This document shows, in pieces, positions 26,254 through 34,870 of a stretch of 37,784 bases of DNA. The stretch is from Candidatus Caccoplasma merdipullorum (GTDB lineage Bacteria > Bacteroidota > Bacteroidia > Bacteroidales > G3-4614). A program made the translations under genes and the position numbers. Location: assembly GCA_017694415.1 (NCBI GenBank), contig JADIMW010000063.1, positions 1 through 37,784 of the forward strand, in the 5' to 3' direction. The number at the start of each line of letters is the position of its first letter. The stretch's first letter is position 1. Below the pieces are notes generated by a model that was not told where the DNA came from, searched no databases, and saw nothing but the letters and a program-made list of their open reading frames with translations.

Positions 26254-27177
26254 ATGCAAAAAGTTATAGGTATCGGAGAAACCATCTTCGATATAGTGTT
26301 CCGCGATAACATGCGCGCCGAAGGGGTTCCCGGCGGCTCGGTGTTCAACACGATGATTTCGCTCGGAAGAACGGGATTGCCCGTCCATTTTATTTCGGAA
26401 CTCGGAGACGACCATATCGGCAAGATGATTGTGGAATTCATGAAGGAGAACAACCTCTCCGTGCAGAGCGTGGACATGTTCCCCGACGGACAGACCGCAC
26501 TGTCGGTAGCGTTCTTGAACGAGAAGAAGGATGCCGAATATGCCTTCTACCGCAAATATCCCGAAAACCGACTTAGCGTAGTATGGCCCCGCATAGACCC
26601 CGATGACATATTCCTGATTAGTTCGTACTACGCCATAAACCCGGAGGTGCGACAGAAGGTTATAGAATTTCTCAACTACGCAAAGGAGAGAAAGACGATT
26701 GTTTTTTACGACCCCAATTTCAGAAAGGGGCATGCCGACAAAGCTATTTTCATGATGCCCTCCCTGCTGGAGAATCTTGAATATGCCGATATTGTCAGAG
26801 GCTCGAAGGACGACTTCGTAAATATCTTCGGAGAGAGCAATCCCGAAAAGGTTTACAAGGACAAAATAAGTTTCTACTGCAAAATACTCGTTTATACCGA
26901 CGGCGCCGAAGGTATAGAACTTTTTACCCCGGGCTTCCGCAAGCACTACCCGGTTGAGAAATTAGAAACGGTAAGCACTATCGGAGCCGGCGACAATTTC
27001 AATGCCGGAATAATATTCGGGCTGATAAAGAACGGTGTTACTCTGGAGATGTTACACTCCTTGTCTGAAGAGGTTTGGGACGAAATAATAGGGTATGCGT
27101 CGGCCTTCTCGAAAGAGGTGTGCTTATCGACGGAAAACTATATAGGAAAAACATTTGCTAACAAATTATCCGACTAA
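26254..27177 (+). CDS. PfkB-family carbohydrate kinase (fructokinase/ribokinase type)
   Basis: 307 residues. The glycine-rich N-terminal signature GVPGGSVFNTMISLGRTG is at 24-41 and the anion-hole/catalytic motif GAGDNF at 244-249 with Asp247 as the base. FYDPNFR (141-147) and RGSKDDF near 172-178 are also typical. The closest familiar subgroup appears to be the fructokinases, but the sugar cannot be fixed from sequence alone. It follows kdsD by 20 bases and ends the operon. The 451 bases after it contain no obvious terminator close to the stop. Confidence 0.88.
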   Translation: MQKVIGIGETIFDIVFRDNMRAEGVPGGSVFNTMISLGRTGLPVHFISELGDDHIGKMIVEFMKENNLSVQSVDMFPDGQTALSVAFLNEKKDAEYAFYRKYPENRLSVVWPRIDPDDIFLISSYYAINPEVRQKVIEFLNYAKERKTIVFYDPNFRKGHADKAIFMMPSLLENLEYADIVRGSKDDFVNIFGESNPEKVYKDKISFYCKILVYTDGAEGIELFTPGFRKHYPVEKLETVSTIGAGDNFNAGIIFGLIKNGVTLEMLHSLSEEVWDEIIGYASAFSKEVCLSTENYIGKTFANKLSD

Positions 27178-27628
27178 CTTCGACAATATAAAAGGACAAA
27201 AACATAATAAAGCGATTTTTAACTATACGCGCCGTTACCGTTTGTTCTTCAATACTCTTCTATTTAATAACTTTGCAAAAAACATGATTTGCAGCGGACT
27301 TTCCGCAGCCTGACGGAAGTGGTGCAATGAGTGTATGAAACCAAACGCAACTTTTGCAAACAGGGTAACAAGAGACTGCAAGAAAGAGGAAAATCTTTCC
27401 ACTCTCAGAAAAAAGTGAGAAGGTGTTTGCCTGCCGTTTTAAAGTTTGCCGGATTAGCCTGTTTTTCCACACGGAACGGCAGGTGGGGTTTTTCGGTTGC
27501 GAAACCTGCGGTTTTATACGGTTATTGTCGAATGGCAGATTTAAAATGGCTTGAAAGGAAACGACGCATGCAGAACGGGGAAACTTTATAATCGAAGAGA
27601 AACAAAGGCAAAAGACTGAGGCTCGAAA
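27178..27628. other. 451-base non-coding stretch with promoter and stacked hairpins; possible RNA gene or long leader
   Basis: No open frame here has family resemblance. After a promoter (27241-27275) several hairpins follow: GCGGA/TCCGC (27294-27306), GGAAA/TTTCC (27388-27400), TCTCA/TGAGA (27403-27420), a perfect 9-pair stem CCTGCCGTT/AACGGCAGG (27430-27438 with 27475-27483, extendable by G-U pairs), and GGTTT/AAACC (27487-27506). This could be a small structured RNA of about 200-230 bases or a long 5' leader of the phosphatase-like gene at 27629. It does not show the conserved motifs of tmRNA, RNase P RNA or the SRP RNA. Identity unresolved. Confidence 0.4.
27241..27275 (+). promoter_or_regulatory. 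Promoter inside the 451-base gap
   Basis: TTTG (27241-27244), 23 bases, TAACTTTG (27268-27275). The -7 element matches perfectly; spacing is a little longer than usual. Predicted transcription start is near 27283, 345 bases before the next start codon, unusually far for a simple mRNA. Confidence 0.55.
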
Positions 27629-28702
27629 ATGTTCCGGTATGTTTTGATATATCTGACTGTTGTAACAACGTACCTTACGGTATCGTCATGCGGTTCGCAG
27701 GAAATTGACTTTACTGCGGCATGCGACGTCGTACCGGGTAAAGGCTACGTGGTCAAATGGGACATCTATCCGAAAATAGAAGGACATATAAAGGTGTATA
27801 TTTCGGAAAGCCCCACCGAGTTCGATTTGTCGAAACCGATAGCTGAAGCAGACGTAAACAAGAACTACATAAAAATAGAATCGCCCGACGTTAAACGCAG
27901 GTACTATTTCAAAGTGGTCTTCAACGACAAATACGGCAGGGTTGTGGGCACTCGCGGAGCAAATATCAGAAGCGCATATACGTTCAGGGATTTGGGCGGA
28001 TACCGCAACGATGAAAACCGATACACGAAATGGGGAATGATATACCGTTCGGGGAGACTGGATACGCTTAATGATGCGGATAAGGAACGGTTCTATAACC
28101 TCGGCATCAAGACCATAATCGATTTTTCGAACGACAGTTCGGGGTTCGACAAGGCAGAGAAGCTCGGTGTGGACAAGACTATCCGACTTTCGCTGAACAA
28201 CTTCAATAACGAAAAGTTGAGAGAACGGATATACGACGGAGAATTTCGCAAAGGGGACGCAAGGATATTCATGCAGGATTTTTTCATTTCTCTGATGAAA
28301 AGAGACGCATGCAACAAATACGACACGATATTCGATATCCTCGCAGATGAAAGCAACTACCCGGTGGTGATTACTTCGCGATACGGGAAAGGGTATTGCG
28401 ACTTTGCTTCTGCCCTTCTTCTTTCAGCTCTCGGCGTACCTAAGGAATTGATTCTCGAAGATTATACATGGGCAAACCAATATTTCAATTCCGGAAGCAT
28501 AAAAGCCCGTATTTCGAACATGGATGAAAACGTGCAAGAAAGCATAACAAGAATAATCCAAAACGACCGCTTGGATATGGTATGTGTCTTCAACGCCATA
28601 GACCGCAAGTTCGGCTCGATGGAGCATTTTCTCTCCGACCAGATAGATATTGACAGCAAAAAGAACAAGGCTCTGCGAAAGATTCTGCTTACATCAGAAT
28701 AA
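27629..28702 (+). CDS. Lipoprotein with a tyrosine-phosphatase fold and a destroyed catalytic loop
   Basis: 357 residues. The lipobox ends at Cys21 (TVSSC). Residues about 28-112 look like an Ig/fibronectin-type domain. From 119 on it follows the Tyr/Ser phosphatase family of PF13350 type: FRDLGGYRNDENRYTKWG, IYRSGRLDTLNDAD and LGIKTIIDFSND (120-169). The catalytic P-loop should read HCxAGKDRTG before FAAALLLSALGV; here residues 249-258 read TSRYGKGYCD before FASALLLSALGV. Catalytic Cys is Ser250 and the phosphate-binding Arg is Tyr256, so cysteine-based catalysis is impossible. The frame is intact, so this is a pseudo-enzyme rather than a decayed gene; a ligand-binding or sensing role at the envelope is plausible. 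Confidence 0.75.
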   Translation: MFRYVLIYLTVVTTYLTVSSCGSQEIDFTAACDVVPGKGYVVKWDIYPKIEGHIKVYISESPTEFDLSKPIAEADVNKNYIKIESPDVKRRYYFKVVFNDKYGRVVGTRGANIRSAYTFRDLGGYRNDENRYTKWGMIYRSGRLDTLNDADKERFYNLGIKTIIDFSNDSSGFDKAEKLGVDKTIRLSLNNFNNEKLRERIYDGEFRKGDARIFMQDFFISLMKRDACNKYDTIFDILADESNYPVVITSRYGKGYCDFASALLLSALGVPKELILEDYTWANQYFNSGSIKARISNMDENVQESITRIIQNDRLDMVCVFNAIDRKFGSMEHFLSDQIDIDSKKNKALRKILLTSE

Positions 28703-28750
28703 CGACCTCCTTTTTAAGTCCTTTCCGACACACATTCCGGCAAATTATTG

Positions 28751-28758
28751 TAATTTTG
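28751..28758 (+). promoter_or_regulatory. -7 element for GH3-metG
   Basis: TAATTTTG at 28751-28758; no good -33. The leader from about 28765 contains a perfect 6-pair hairpin, CGGCAG/CTGCCG (28785-28801), 20 bases before the ATG at 28822. Confidence 0.45.
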
Positions 28759-28821
28759 CGCTGCATATTATACCATATTCAAAACGGCAGACTGCCTGCC
28801 GCAGATTAAAACTGCAAAATT

Positions 28822-30336
28822 ATGAATATCACGGATGCATTAAGGCCTGTATTCCGCAACAGGGAAAAAGAGATTGCACTGTATAAGGACCGGGAAGAGG
28901 CTATTCAGAAAAAGGTGCTTGCAAGCCTTTTGTCTGCTGCCAAAAACACGGAAATTGGGACAAAATACAAATTCAACGAAATAACGGCCGATTACAAAGA
29001 GTTTGCCTCGCGTGTTCCGGTAATAGACTACGAAGGGGTTAAGCCGTATGTGGAAAGAATGTTGAAGGGGGAACAGAACCTGATTTGGCCGTCGAAAATA
29101 AAATGGTTCGCCAAATCGTCCGGTACGACAAACGACAAGAGCAAATATATCCCGGTATCGGACGAAGCCCGCAAGGAGTGTCATTACAAAGGCGGAAGGG
29201 ATTGCGTTGCGCTCTATCTGGGGATGAATCCGAAAAGCAACTTTTTCAGCGGCAAAGGGCTTATCCTCGGCGGCAGCCACAGCATAAGCCAACTGGAAGG
29301 GCATTACCACTGCGGGGATTTGTCGGCGGTGCTGATACAAAATATTCCGACTTTGGTGAACATGATCAGAATCCCGTCGAAAGAAATAGCCCTGATGTCG
29401 GAATGGGAATCGAAACTGGAGATGATTTGCCGCACCTCGATTAACGAAAACGTAACGAACCTGTCGGGTGTCCCGTCGTGGTTTCTTGTCCTGATAAAAC
29501 AGATTCTGCAAAAGACGGGGAAACAATACCTGAACGAAGTCTGGCCGAACCTCGAGGTTTTTTTCCACGGAGGGATAAGTTTCGAACCGTACCGCCAACA
29601 GTACAGGGAACTGATTGTATCGCCGAAGATGCACTATGTGGAGACTTACAACGCATCGGAAGGGTTCTTTGCGGTACAGAACGACCTCGATGACCGCGCC
29701 ATGTTGCTGCTTATCGACCTCGGTATCTTTTTCGAATTTATTCCTATCGACGAGGCGGACGGCGACAACCCTACCGTGCTCCCATACTGGGAAGTGGAGA
29801 AGGGCAAGACATACGCTCTTGTCATAACCACAAACAGCGGCTTGTGGCGTTATAAAATTGGAGATACGGTAAAAGTATCATCGGTAAATCCGCTTAAAAT
29901 AACTATTGCCGGCAGGATTAAACATTTTATAAACGCATTCGGCGAGGAGCTTATGGTGGATAATGCCGAAAAGGGAATAGCAAAGGCTTGCCGCGAGACG
30001 GGTGCTGAAGTTACAAATTACAGCGCGGCTCCGGTATTCATGTCGGGTAAGGAGAGGGGGAGACACCAGTGGCTGATAGAATTCGGCAAGATGCCCGACT
30101 CTATCGACAACTTCGCCGACAAACTGGATGCAGCCCTGCAAAGCCTGAACTCGGACTATGAAGCGAAACGTTATAAGGGGATAGCTCTCGACCGTCCGGA
30201 AGTAATCGCAGCCCGCAAAGGAGTATTCGAGGAATGGTTGAGACGGAAGGGAAAACTTGGCGGACAACACAAGATACCGCGCTTGAGCAACAGCCGCGAA
30301 TACATCGAAGAGATGCTGAAGATAAACAATGAATGA
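28822..30336 (+). CDS. GH3-family acyl-adenylating enzyme
   Basis: 504 residues matching the GH3 auxin-responsive promoter family along its length. FAKSSGTTNDKSKYIPVS (about 95-112) is the ATP-binding P-loop of the firefly-luciferase superfamily, YVETYNASEGFFA (about 272-284) the second adenylate motif, and LWRYKIGDTVKV (about 342-353) the third, with a C-terminal cap domain after about 385. Plant GH3 enzymes join amino acids to hormone acids; bacterial members are common in Bacteroidota and their substrates are unknown. It lies 33 bases upstream of metG with no promoter between, so they are probably co-transcribed. No signal peptide, hence cytoplasmic. Confidence 0.88.
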   Translation: MNITDALRPVFRNREKEIALYKDREEAIQKKVLASLLSAAKNTEIGTKYKFNEITADYKEFASRVPVIDYEGVKPYVERMLKGEQNLIWPSKIKWFAKSSGTTNDKSKYIPVSDEARKECHYKGGRDCVALYLGMNPKSNFFSGKGLILGGSHSISQLEGHYHCGDLSAVLIQNIPTLVNMIRIPSKEIALMSEWESKLEMICRTSINENVTNLSGVPSWFLVLIKQILQKTGKQYLNEVWPNLEVFFHGGISFEPYRQQYRELIVSPKMHYVETYNASEGFFAVQNDLDDRAMLLLIDLGIFFEFIPIDEADGDNPTVLPYWEVEKGKTYALVITTNSGLWRYKIGDTVKVSSVNPLKITIAGRIKHFINAFGEELMVDNAEKGIAKACRETGAEVTNYSAAPVFMSGKERGRHQWLIEFGKMPDSIDNFADKLDAALQSLNSDYEAKRYKGIALDRPEVIAARKGVFEEWLRRKGKLGGQHKIPRLSNSREYIEEMLKINNE

Positions 30337-30369
30337 TATTATAAACCGACATAACAACTGAACTGTGAT

Positions 30370-32409
30370 ATGGAGAAAAAATATAAACGCACTTTAGTTA
30401 CCACGGCTTTACCGTATGCAAACGGCCCGGTTCATATCGGACACCTTGCCGGTGTATATGTTCCGGCCGATATCTATACAAGATACCTCAGGCTTAAGGG
30501 GGAAGACGTGATAATGATAGGGGGCTCGGACGAACACGGAGTTCCAATAACGATAAAGGCACGCAAAGAGGGGGTAACGCCGCAGGAAATAGTGGACAGA
30601 TACCACGGAATAATCAAAAAGTCGTTCGAAGAGTTCGGCATATCGTTCGACATATATTCGCGCACCACGTCGGAAATACACCGCAAAACGGCATCGGACT
30701 TTTTCAGGACGCTATACGACAAAGGGGTATTTATCGAAAAGACCTCCGAACAGTATTACGACACTGAAGCGGGACAGTTCCTTGCCGACCGTTATATAAC
30801 GGGTACATGCCCCCACTGCAAGAACGAGCATGCATACGGCGACCAGTGCGAGGCATGCGGCACTTCGCTGAACGCTACCGACCTGATTAATCCAAAATCG
30901 ACAATAAGCGGCAGCGCACCCGTATTGAGAGAGACCAAGCACTGGTATCTGCCGCTCGACAAATATGAGGGGTTCCTCCGCGAATGGATTCTGGAGGGGC
31001 ATAAAGAGTGGAAAACGAATGTTTACGGACAATGCAAGTCGTGGTTGGATATGGGGCTGCAACCGAGAGCGGTAAGCCGCGACCTCGACTGGGGTGTTCC
31101 TGTTCCCGTGGACGGTGCGGAGGGCAAAGTGCTGTACGTATGGTTCGATGCTCCAATCGGTTATATCTCGAATACTAAAGAGCTTCTCCCCGACAAGTGG
31201 AAACTCTACTGGAAGGACAGCGAGACGAAACTTGTTCACTTTATCGGAAAGGACAATATCGTGTTCCACTGCATAGTATTCCCCACGATGCTTAAGGCCG
31301 AGGGGAGCTATATTCTTCCGGAGAACGTGCCTGCCAATGAGTTCCTGAATCTTGAAGGGGACAAGATATCCACATCGAGAAACTGGGCGGTATGGCTGCA
31401 TGAGTATCTGCGCGATTTTCCGGGGAAACAGGATGTGCTGCGTTACGTACTGACGGCAAATGCTCCCGAAACGAAAGACAACGATTTTACATGGCGCGAT
31501 TTTCAGGCACGCAACAACAACGAACTGGTGGCCATATTCGGCAATTTCATAAACCGCTCGATTGTCCTTACTCACAAATACTTCGAGGGGAGAGTACCGC
31601 AGCGCGGCGAACTGACCGATTACGACAAGTCGGTTCTTGAAGAGTTCAAGTCGATAAAGAACGAACTTGAAGGGTATCTCGATACTTACCGTTTCAGGGA
31701 CGCTCTGCGCGAGGCAATGAATCTTGCTCGGATAGGGAACAAGTATCTGGCTGATACCGAACCGTGGAAACTGGCTAAAACGGATATGGGACGTGTTGCC
31801 ACAATCCTCAACATCGCACTTCAGGTTTCGGCTAATCTGGCTATTGTTTTCGAACCGTTCCTCCCCTTCTCGGCGGCAAAACTGCGCAAATTGCTGAACA
31901 TGGGTGCTGCCGAATGGGACAAAATAGGGTCGATAGATATTCTCGCGGCGGGGAGCGTTGTGGAACCTGCCGAGTTGCTGTTCGAAAAAATAGATGATGC
32001 TCCTATCGAGGCACAGGTAAAGAAACTGCACGATACCAAACTGGAGAACGCAAAGGCCGAACCGTCTGTCGCACCGATTAAGGAGTGTGTCGGATTCGAG
32101 GATTTCATGAAACTGGATATTCGCGTCGGCACGGTAACGGAATGCTGCAAAGTGCCGAAGGCTGATAAACTTCTGCAACTGAAGATAGACGACGGGCTTA
32201 AGGGACGTACAATCGTTTCGGGTATTGCAAAGCATTACAAACCCGAAGAGCTTGTTGGCAAACAGGTCTGCTTCATAGCCAATCTCGAGCCTCGCAAGTT
32301 GAAAGGGGTTCTGTCGGAGGGAATGATTTTATCGGCCGAGGATGCCGACGGGAAACTCTCCGTCGTTTCTCCTGCCGCAAATGTTACTCCGGGCAGCGAA
32401 GTGAAATAG
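30370..32409 (+). CDS. metG: Methionyl-tRNA synthetase
   Basis: Charges tRNA-Met. 679 residues: class I HIGH motif in [13 protein letters not shown] (16-28, HIGH at 22-25); a zinc-binding knuckle CPHC...CEAC around 145-161; the second signature as KISTS (332-336), a variant of KMSKS seen in several MetRS lineages; an anticodon-binding helical domain; and a C-terminal EMAP-II-like tRNA-binding domain from about 575 ([22 protein letters not shown]), which dimerises the enzyme and helps bind tRNA. It probably shares a transcript with the GH3 gene and ends at a strong terminator. Confidence 0.97.
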   Translation: MEKKYKRTLVTTALPYANGPVHIGHLAGVYVPADIYTRYLRLKGEDVIMIGGSDEHGVPITIKARKEGVTPQEIVDRYHGIIKKSFEEFGISFDIYSRTTSEIHRKTASDFFRTLYDKGVFIEKTSEQYYDTEAGQFLADRYITGTCPHCKNEHAYGDQCEACGTSLNATDLINPKSTISGSAPVLRETKHWYLPLDKYEGFLREWILEGHKEWKTNVYGQCKSWLDMGLQPRAVSRDLDWGVPVPVDGAEGKVLYVWFDAPIGYISNTKELLPDKWKLYWKDSETKLVHFIGKDNIVFHCIVFPTMLKAEGSYILPENVPANEFLNLEGDKISTSRNWAVWLHEYLRDFPGKQDVLRYVLTANAPETKDNDFTWRDFQARNNNELVAIFGNFINRSIVLTHKYFEGRVPQRGELTDYDKSVLEEFKSIKNELEGYLDTYRFRDALREAMNLARIGNKYLADTEPWKLAKTDMGRVATILNIALQVSANLAIVFEPFLPFSAAKLRKLLNMGAAEWDKIGSIDILAAGSVVEPAELLFEKIDDAPIEAQVKKLHDTKLENAKAEPSVAPIKECVGFEDFMKLDIRVGTVTECCKVPKADKLLQLKIDDGLKGRTIVSGIAKHYKPEELVGKQVCFIANLEPRKLKGVLSEGMILSAEDADGKLSVVSPAANVTPGSEVK

Positions 32410-32415
32410 TATTTT

Positions 32416-32456
32416 TCCCCTCTCCTCTCCTTTTCGGCGAGGCGGGGGGGATTTTT
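32416..32456 (+). terminator. Intrinsic terminator after metG
   Basis: CCCCTCTCCTC (32417-32427) folds onto GAGGCGGGGGGG (32439-32450) with one mismatch and one G-U, loop of 11 bases, followed by ATTTTTAT. It lies 7 bases after the metG stop. Confidence 0.75.
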
Positions 32457-32481
32457 ATCTGTTTTCCTGTTATAGATACGT

Positions 32482-32489
32482 TATATTTA
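32482..32489 (+). promoter_or_regulatory. Weak -7 element before the flippase gene
   Basis: TATATTTA differs from TAnnTTTG at the last base; no TTTG at -33. Since a terminator precedes it, the glycan cluster needs a promoter in this 60-base space, and this is the best candidate. Confidence 0.3.
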
Positions 32490-32517
32490 CACTCATAAAA
32501 ACAACTGATACCGAACA

Positions 32518-33972
32518 ATGTCCGACAATCTGAAATCGAAAACCGAGAAGGCTCTGATATGGAGTTTCTTCGACAAGTTCGGACAGCAGATATTGTACTT
32601 CTTTTCGGGCGTGATACTGGCGAATATCCTTATGCCGTCGGACTATGGCAAGATAGGGTTGCTGGCTCTTTTTACCGCGCTTTCGAACATTTTAATCGAC
32701 AGCGGTTTCGGCTCTGCGCTTATACGGAAACGGGGGGCTACGGAAACGGATTATGCTACGGTTTTTTATTTCAACATTGTTCTTTCGGTATTTTTTTATG
32801 CCATACTCTTCTTCTGCGCTCCGCTGATAGCTTCCTTCTTCGGGATTCCGCAACTTACCGAAATTTCGAGGGTTCTCTTCCTCGCCATAATTTTCCAAGC
32901 TTTCGGACTGATTCAGCAGACGCGCATGTTTAAGGAGATTAAGTTTACTTATCTCGCCCGCATAAATATCATATCGCTTGGGGTGTCGTCGGCCATTGCC
33001 ATCTGGATTGCTGTTGAAGGTGCCGGGGTATGGGCTCTCGTTGTTCAGGCAGTGGGAATGGCTATAATTAAATCGCTCCTGCTCTGGTATTACGGGAAAT
33101 GGAAACCTTCGGCATCGTTCCGCCTCTCGTCGCTGCGGGAGTTTGCCGGATACAGTTCCAATTTGCTCGGCACGGGGATTCTGAATACCGTATTCAACAA
33201 TATTTACCCGATGATTATCGGTAAGAGTTTTTCGGCCAACGCCGTCGGGTTTTATACGCAAGCTTACAAGTTTCAGGATATTCCGTCGGCTCTTATCGGG
33301 AATATATTCCGCAGCGTGGCTTTTCCTGTTCTCTCGTCGATAAACAACGACCACGACCGTCTGCTGCGCGTCTTCGGCAAGTATATCCGGACTACGGCTT
33401 TTTTCATCTTTCCCATAATGGGGGCGATGATTGTTGTCGCCGAACCGCTTATATTGAGCCTTATTACCGAAAAATGGAGAGAGTCGATTCCAATACTCAG
33501 AGTTCTGTCGATTGCCGGCAGTTTTTCTCCGTTCATAATATTGTATTACGACCTTTTCAATACTGTAGGCCGTTCGGATATAAACTTTAAAATGGAAATA
33601 GGGAAAAAGATTTTCCTTATAGCCGGGATAAGCTATATTATCTACATGGGAACGGGCATAATGCCGCTTATCTGGTTATGGGTGGCTTATACTCTTTTGT
33701 CGCTGTGCGCCACATGTATAATATCGGCCGTAAAGACGGGGTACCGTATCGGGGATTTTCTGAAGGACATTTCTCCTTATCTGCTGCTTACCGTCGTGTC
33801 GATGGCCATATCGGCTTCCTGTTTTCTGTTTGTGGAAGGATGCTGGGCGCAACTCTTCTCGGCGGCAGCGGTGTTCGGGACTGTTTATCTTGGAATCGCA
33901 TGGCTCCTGCGAATGGAAATATTGCTGGAATGCCGCTCGTTGTTAATCAGAAAACTGACCGGTCATGAATAG
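32518..33972 (+). CDS. Polysaccharide flippase (Wzx/WzxC-like, MOP superfamily)
   Basis: 484 residues, hydrophobic along its whole length with about 12-14 membrane spans. The N-terminal TEKALIWSFFDKFGQQILYF and LMPSDYGKIGLLALF are typical of the WzxC/TuaB-like branch, as is FGSALIRKRGATETDYATVF (around 64-83). These proteins flip undecaprenyl-linked glycan units across the inner membrane. First gene of a four-gene glycan cluster; the next gene starts 8 bases inside its end. It would depend on the carrier lipid made through UppS. Confidence 0.9.
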   Translation: MSDNLKSKTEKALIWSFFDKFGQQILYFFSGVILANILMPSDYGKIGLLALFTALSNILIDSGFGSALIRKRGATETDYATVFYFNIVLSVFFYAILFFCAPLIASFFGIPQLTEISRVLFLAIIFQAFGLIQQTRMFKEIKFTYLARINIISLGVSSAIAIWIAVEGAGVWALVVQAVGMAIIKSLLLWYYGKWKPSASFRLSSLREFAGYSSNLLGTGILNTVFNNIYPMIIGKSFSANAVGFYTQAYKFQDIPSALIGNIFRSVAFPVLSSINNDHDRLLRVFGKYIRTTAFFIFPIMGAMIVVAEPLILSLITEKWRESIPILRVLSIAGSFSPFIILYYDLFNTVGRSDINFKMEIGKKIFLIAGISYIIYMGTGIMPLIWLWVAYTLLSLCATCIISAVKTGYRIGDFLKDISPYLLLTVVSMAISASCFLFVEGCWAQLFSAAAVFGTVYLGIAWLLRMEILLECRSLLIRKLTGHE

Positions 33973-34870
33973 TCTTGCTCCCATATTGTTGTTCGTTTAC
34001 AACCGTCCTGCACATGTTGAAAGGTGCGTGGCTTCGCTTCTGCAATCTCCGCTCGCGCAGGAGAGTCCGCTTATAATCTTTTCGGACGGCGCGAAGGGGG
34101 AACATGACAGGGCGCAGGTCGATGCCGTCAGGGAATACATCAGGAAGATTGAAGGGTTCAAATCGGTAGAGATACGGGAGAACACGGTAAACAGGGGGCT
34201 TGCCGACAATATTATCGGCGGCGTTACGGAGTGTACGGAGCGTTTCGGCCGTGTTATCGTGGTCGAGGACGACCTTGTTCTGTCGCCCTGCTTTCTCAAC
34301 TTCATGAACCGTGCCCTCGACCTTTATGAGAATGTGGAGGAGGTAGTGAACATAAACTCGCATGTTCTCGAAGGCCCGCAAAGGTTTCCCGACAATTTCC
34401 TTATATCGTTTGCCGACAGTTGGGGCTGGGCTACATGGAAACGGGGCTGGGAGCTGTTCGAACCGGACGGTACGCTTCTGCTCGACAAGATAAAGAAAAT
34501 AAGGGGGACGAAACGGTTCGACATGGGATACCACTTCGTGCGCATGTTGCGTGAACAGATTGTGGGGAAAAACAATTCGTGGGCGATTCGCTGGAACGCC
34601 TCGATATTCGTAAACGGCAAACTTTCGCTGAACGCGGGTAAGCCGCTTGCTGTAAACGGAGGGTTCGGAAAGGATGCCACGCATTGCAACACTCCCGACC
34701 TTTTCGGGGTAAGGCTATATACGGGGAATCTCGAGCCGAGGCTTATTTCGCCTGCCGAGGAGAACCCCGAAGCCCGCAACAACCTGCGGTTAAACTATAT
34801 TGTACGTACTTCGTACGCCAACAAGTTGCGTGTCAGATTGCTTGAGTTTTTTTATCGGCTGGTTAAATGA
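33965..34870 (+). CDS. Glycosyltransferase, GT-A fold (HlpA-like)
   Basis: 301 residues. The N-terminal PILLFVYNRPAHVERCVASL and the acidic metal-site VVEDDLVLSPCFLNFMN (about 99-115) mark a GT-A nucleotide-sugar transferase. WGWATWKRGWELFE (about 157-170) is a hallmark of the group often labelled hemolytic protein HlpA-like in databases; the label is misleading, as the fold is a sugar transferase. Cytoplasmic, with a basic C-terminal helix that could touch the membrane. It overlaps the flippase by 8 bases and the next gene by 4. Donor and acceptor unknown. Confidence 0.8.
   Translation: MNSLAPILLFVYNRPAHVERCVASLLQSPLAQESPLIIFSDGAKGEHDRAQVDAVREYIRKIEGFKSVEIRENTVNRGLADNIIGGVTECTERFGRVIVVEDDLVLSPCFLNFMNRALDLYENVEEVVNINSHVLEGPQRFPDNFLISFADSWGWATWKRGWELFEPDGTLLLDKIKKIRGTKRFDMGYHFVRMLREQIVGKNNSWAIRWNASIFVNGKLSLNAGKPLAVNGGFGKDATHCNTPDLFGVRLYTGNLEPRLISPAEENPEARNNLRLNYIVRTSYANKLRVRLLEFFYRLVK

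Noticed and set aside
27331-27591. 86-codon open frame within the 451-base gap
   Set aside because: Composition is Lys/Arg/Cys-rich without domain character, and it runs straight through the hairpins; more likely chance within a non-coding region.
25068-30336. LOG and GH3 genes as a plant-hormone-like system
   Set aside because: Both families carry plant-hormone names, but they are widespread in bacteria with other or unknown substrates, and the two genes are in separate operons. No sign of a hormone pathway.
31363-31377. KISTS in place of KMSKS in methionyl-tRNA synthetase
   Set aside because: Looks like a lost motif but this is a common natural variant in MetRS lineages, so it is not evidence of inactivity.
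33965-34870. Hemolysin-type toxin suggested by the HlpA label of this family
   Set aside because: The sequence is a GT-A glycosyltransferase in a glycan cluster with no secretion signal; the label is an inherited database misnomer.
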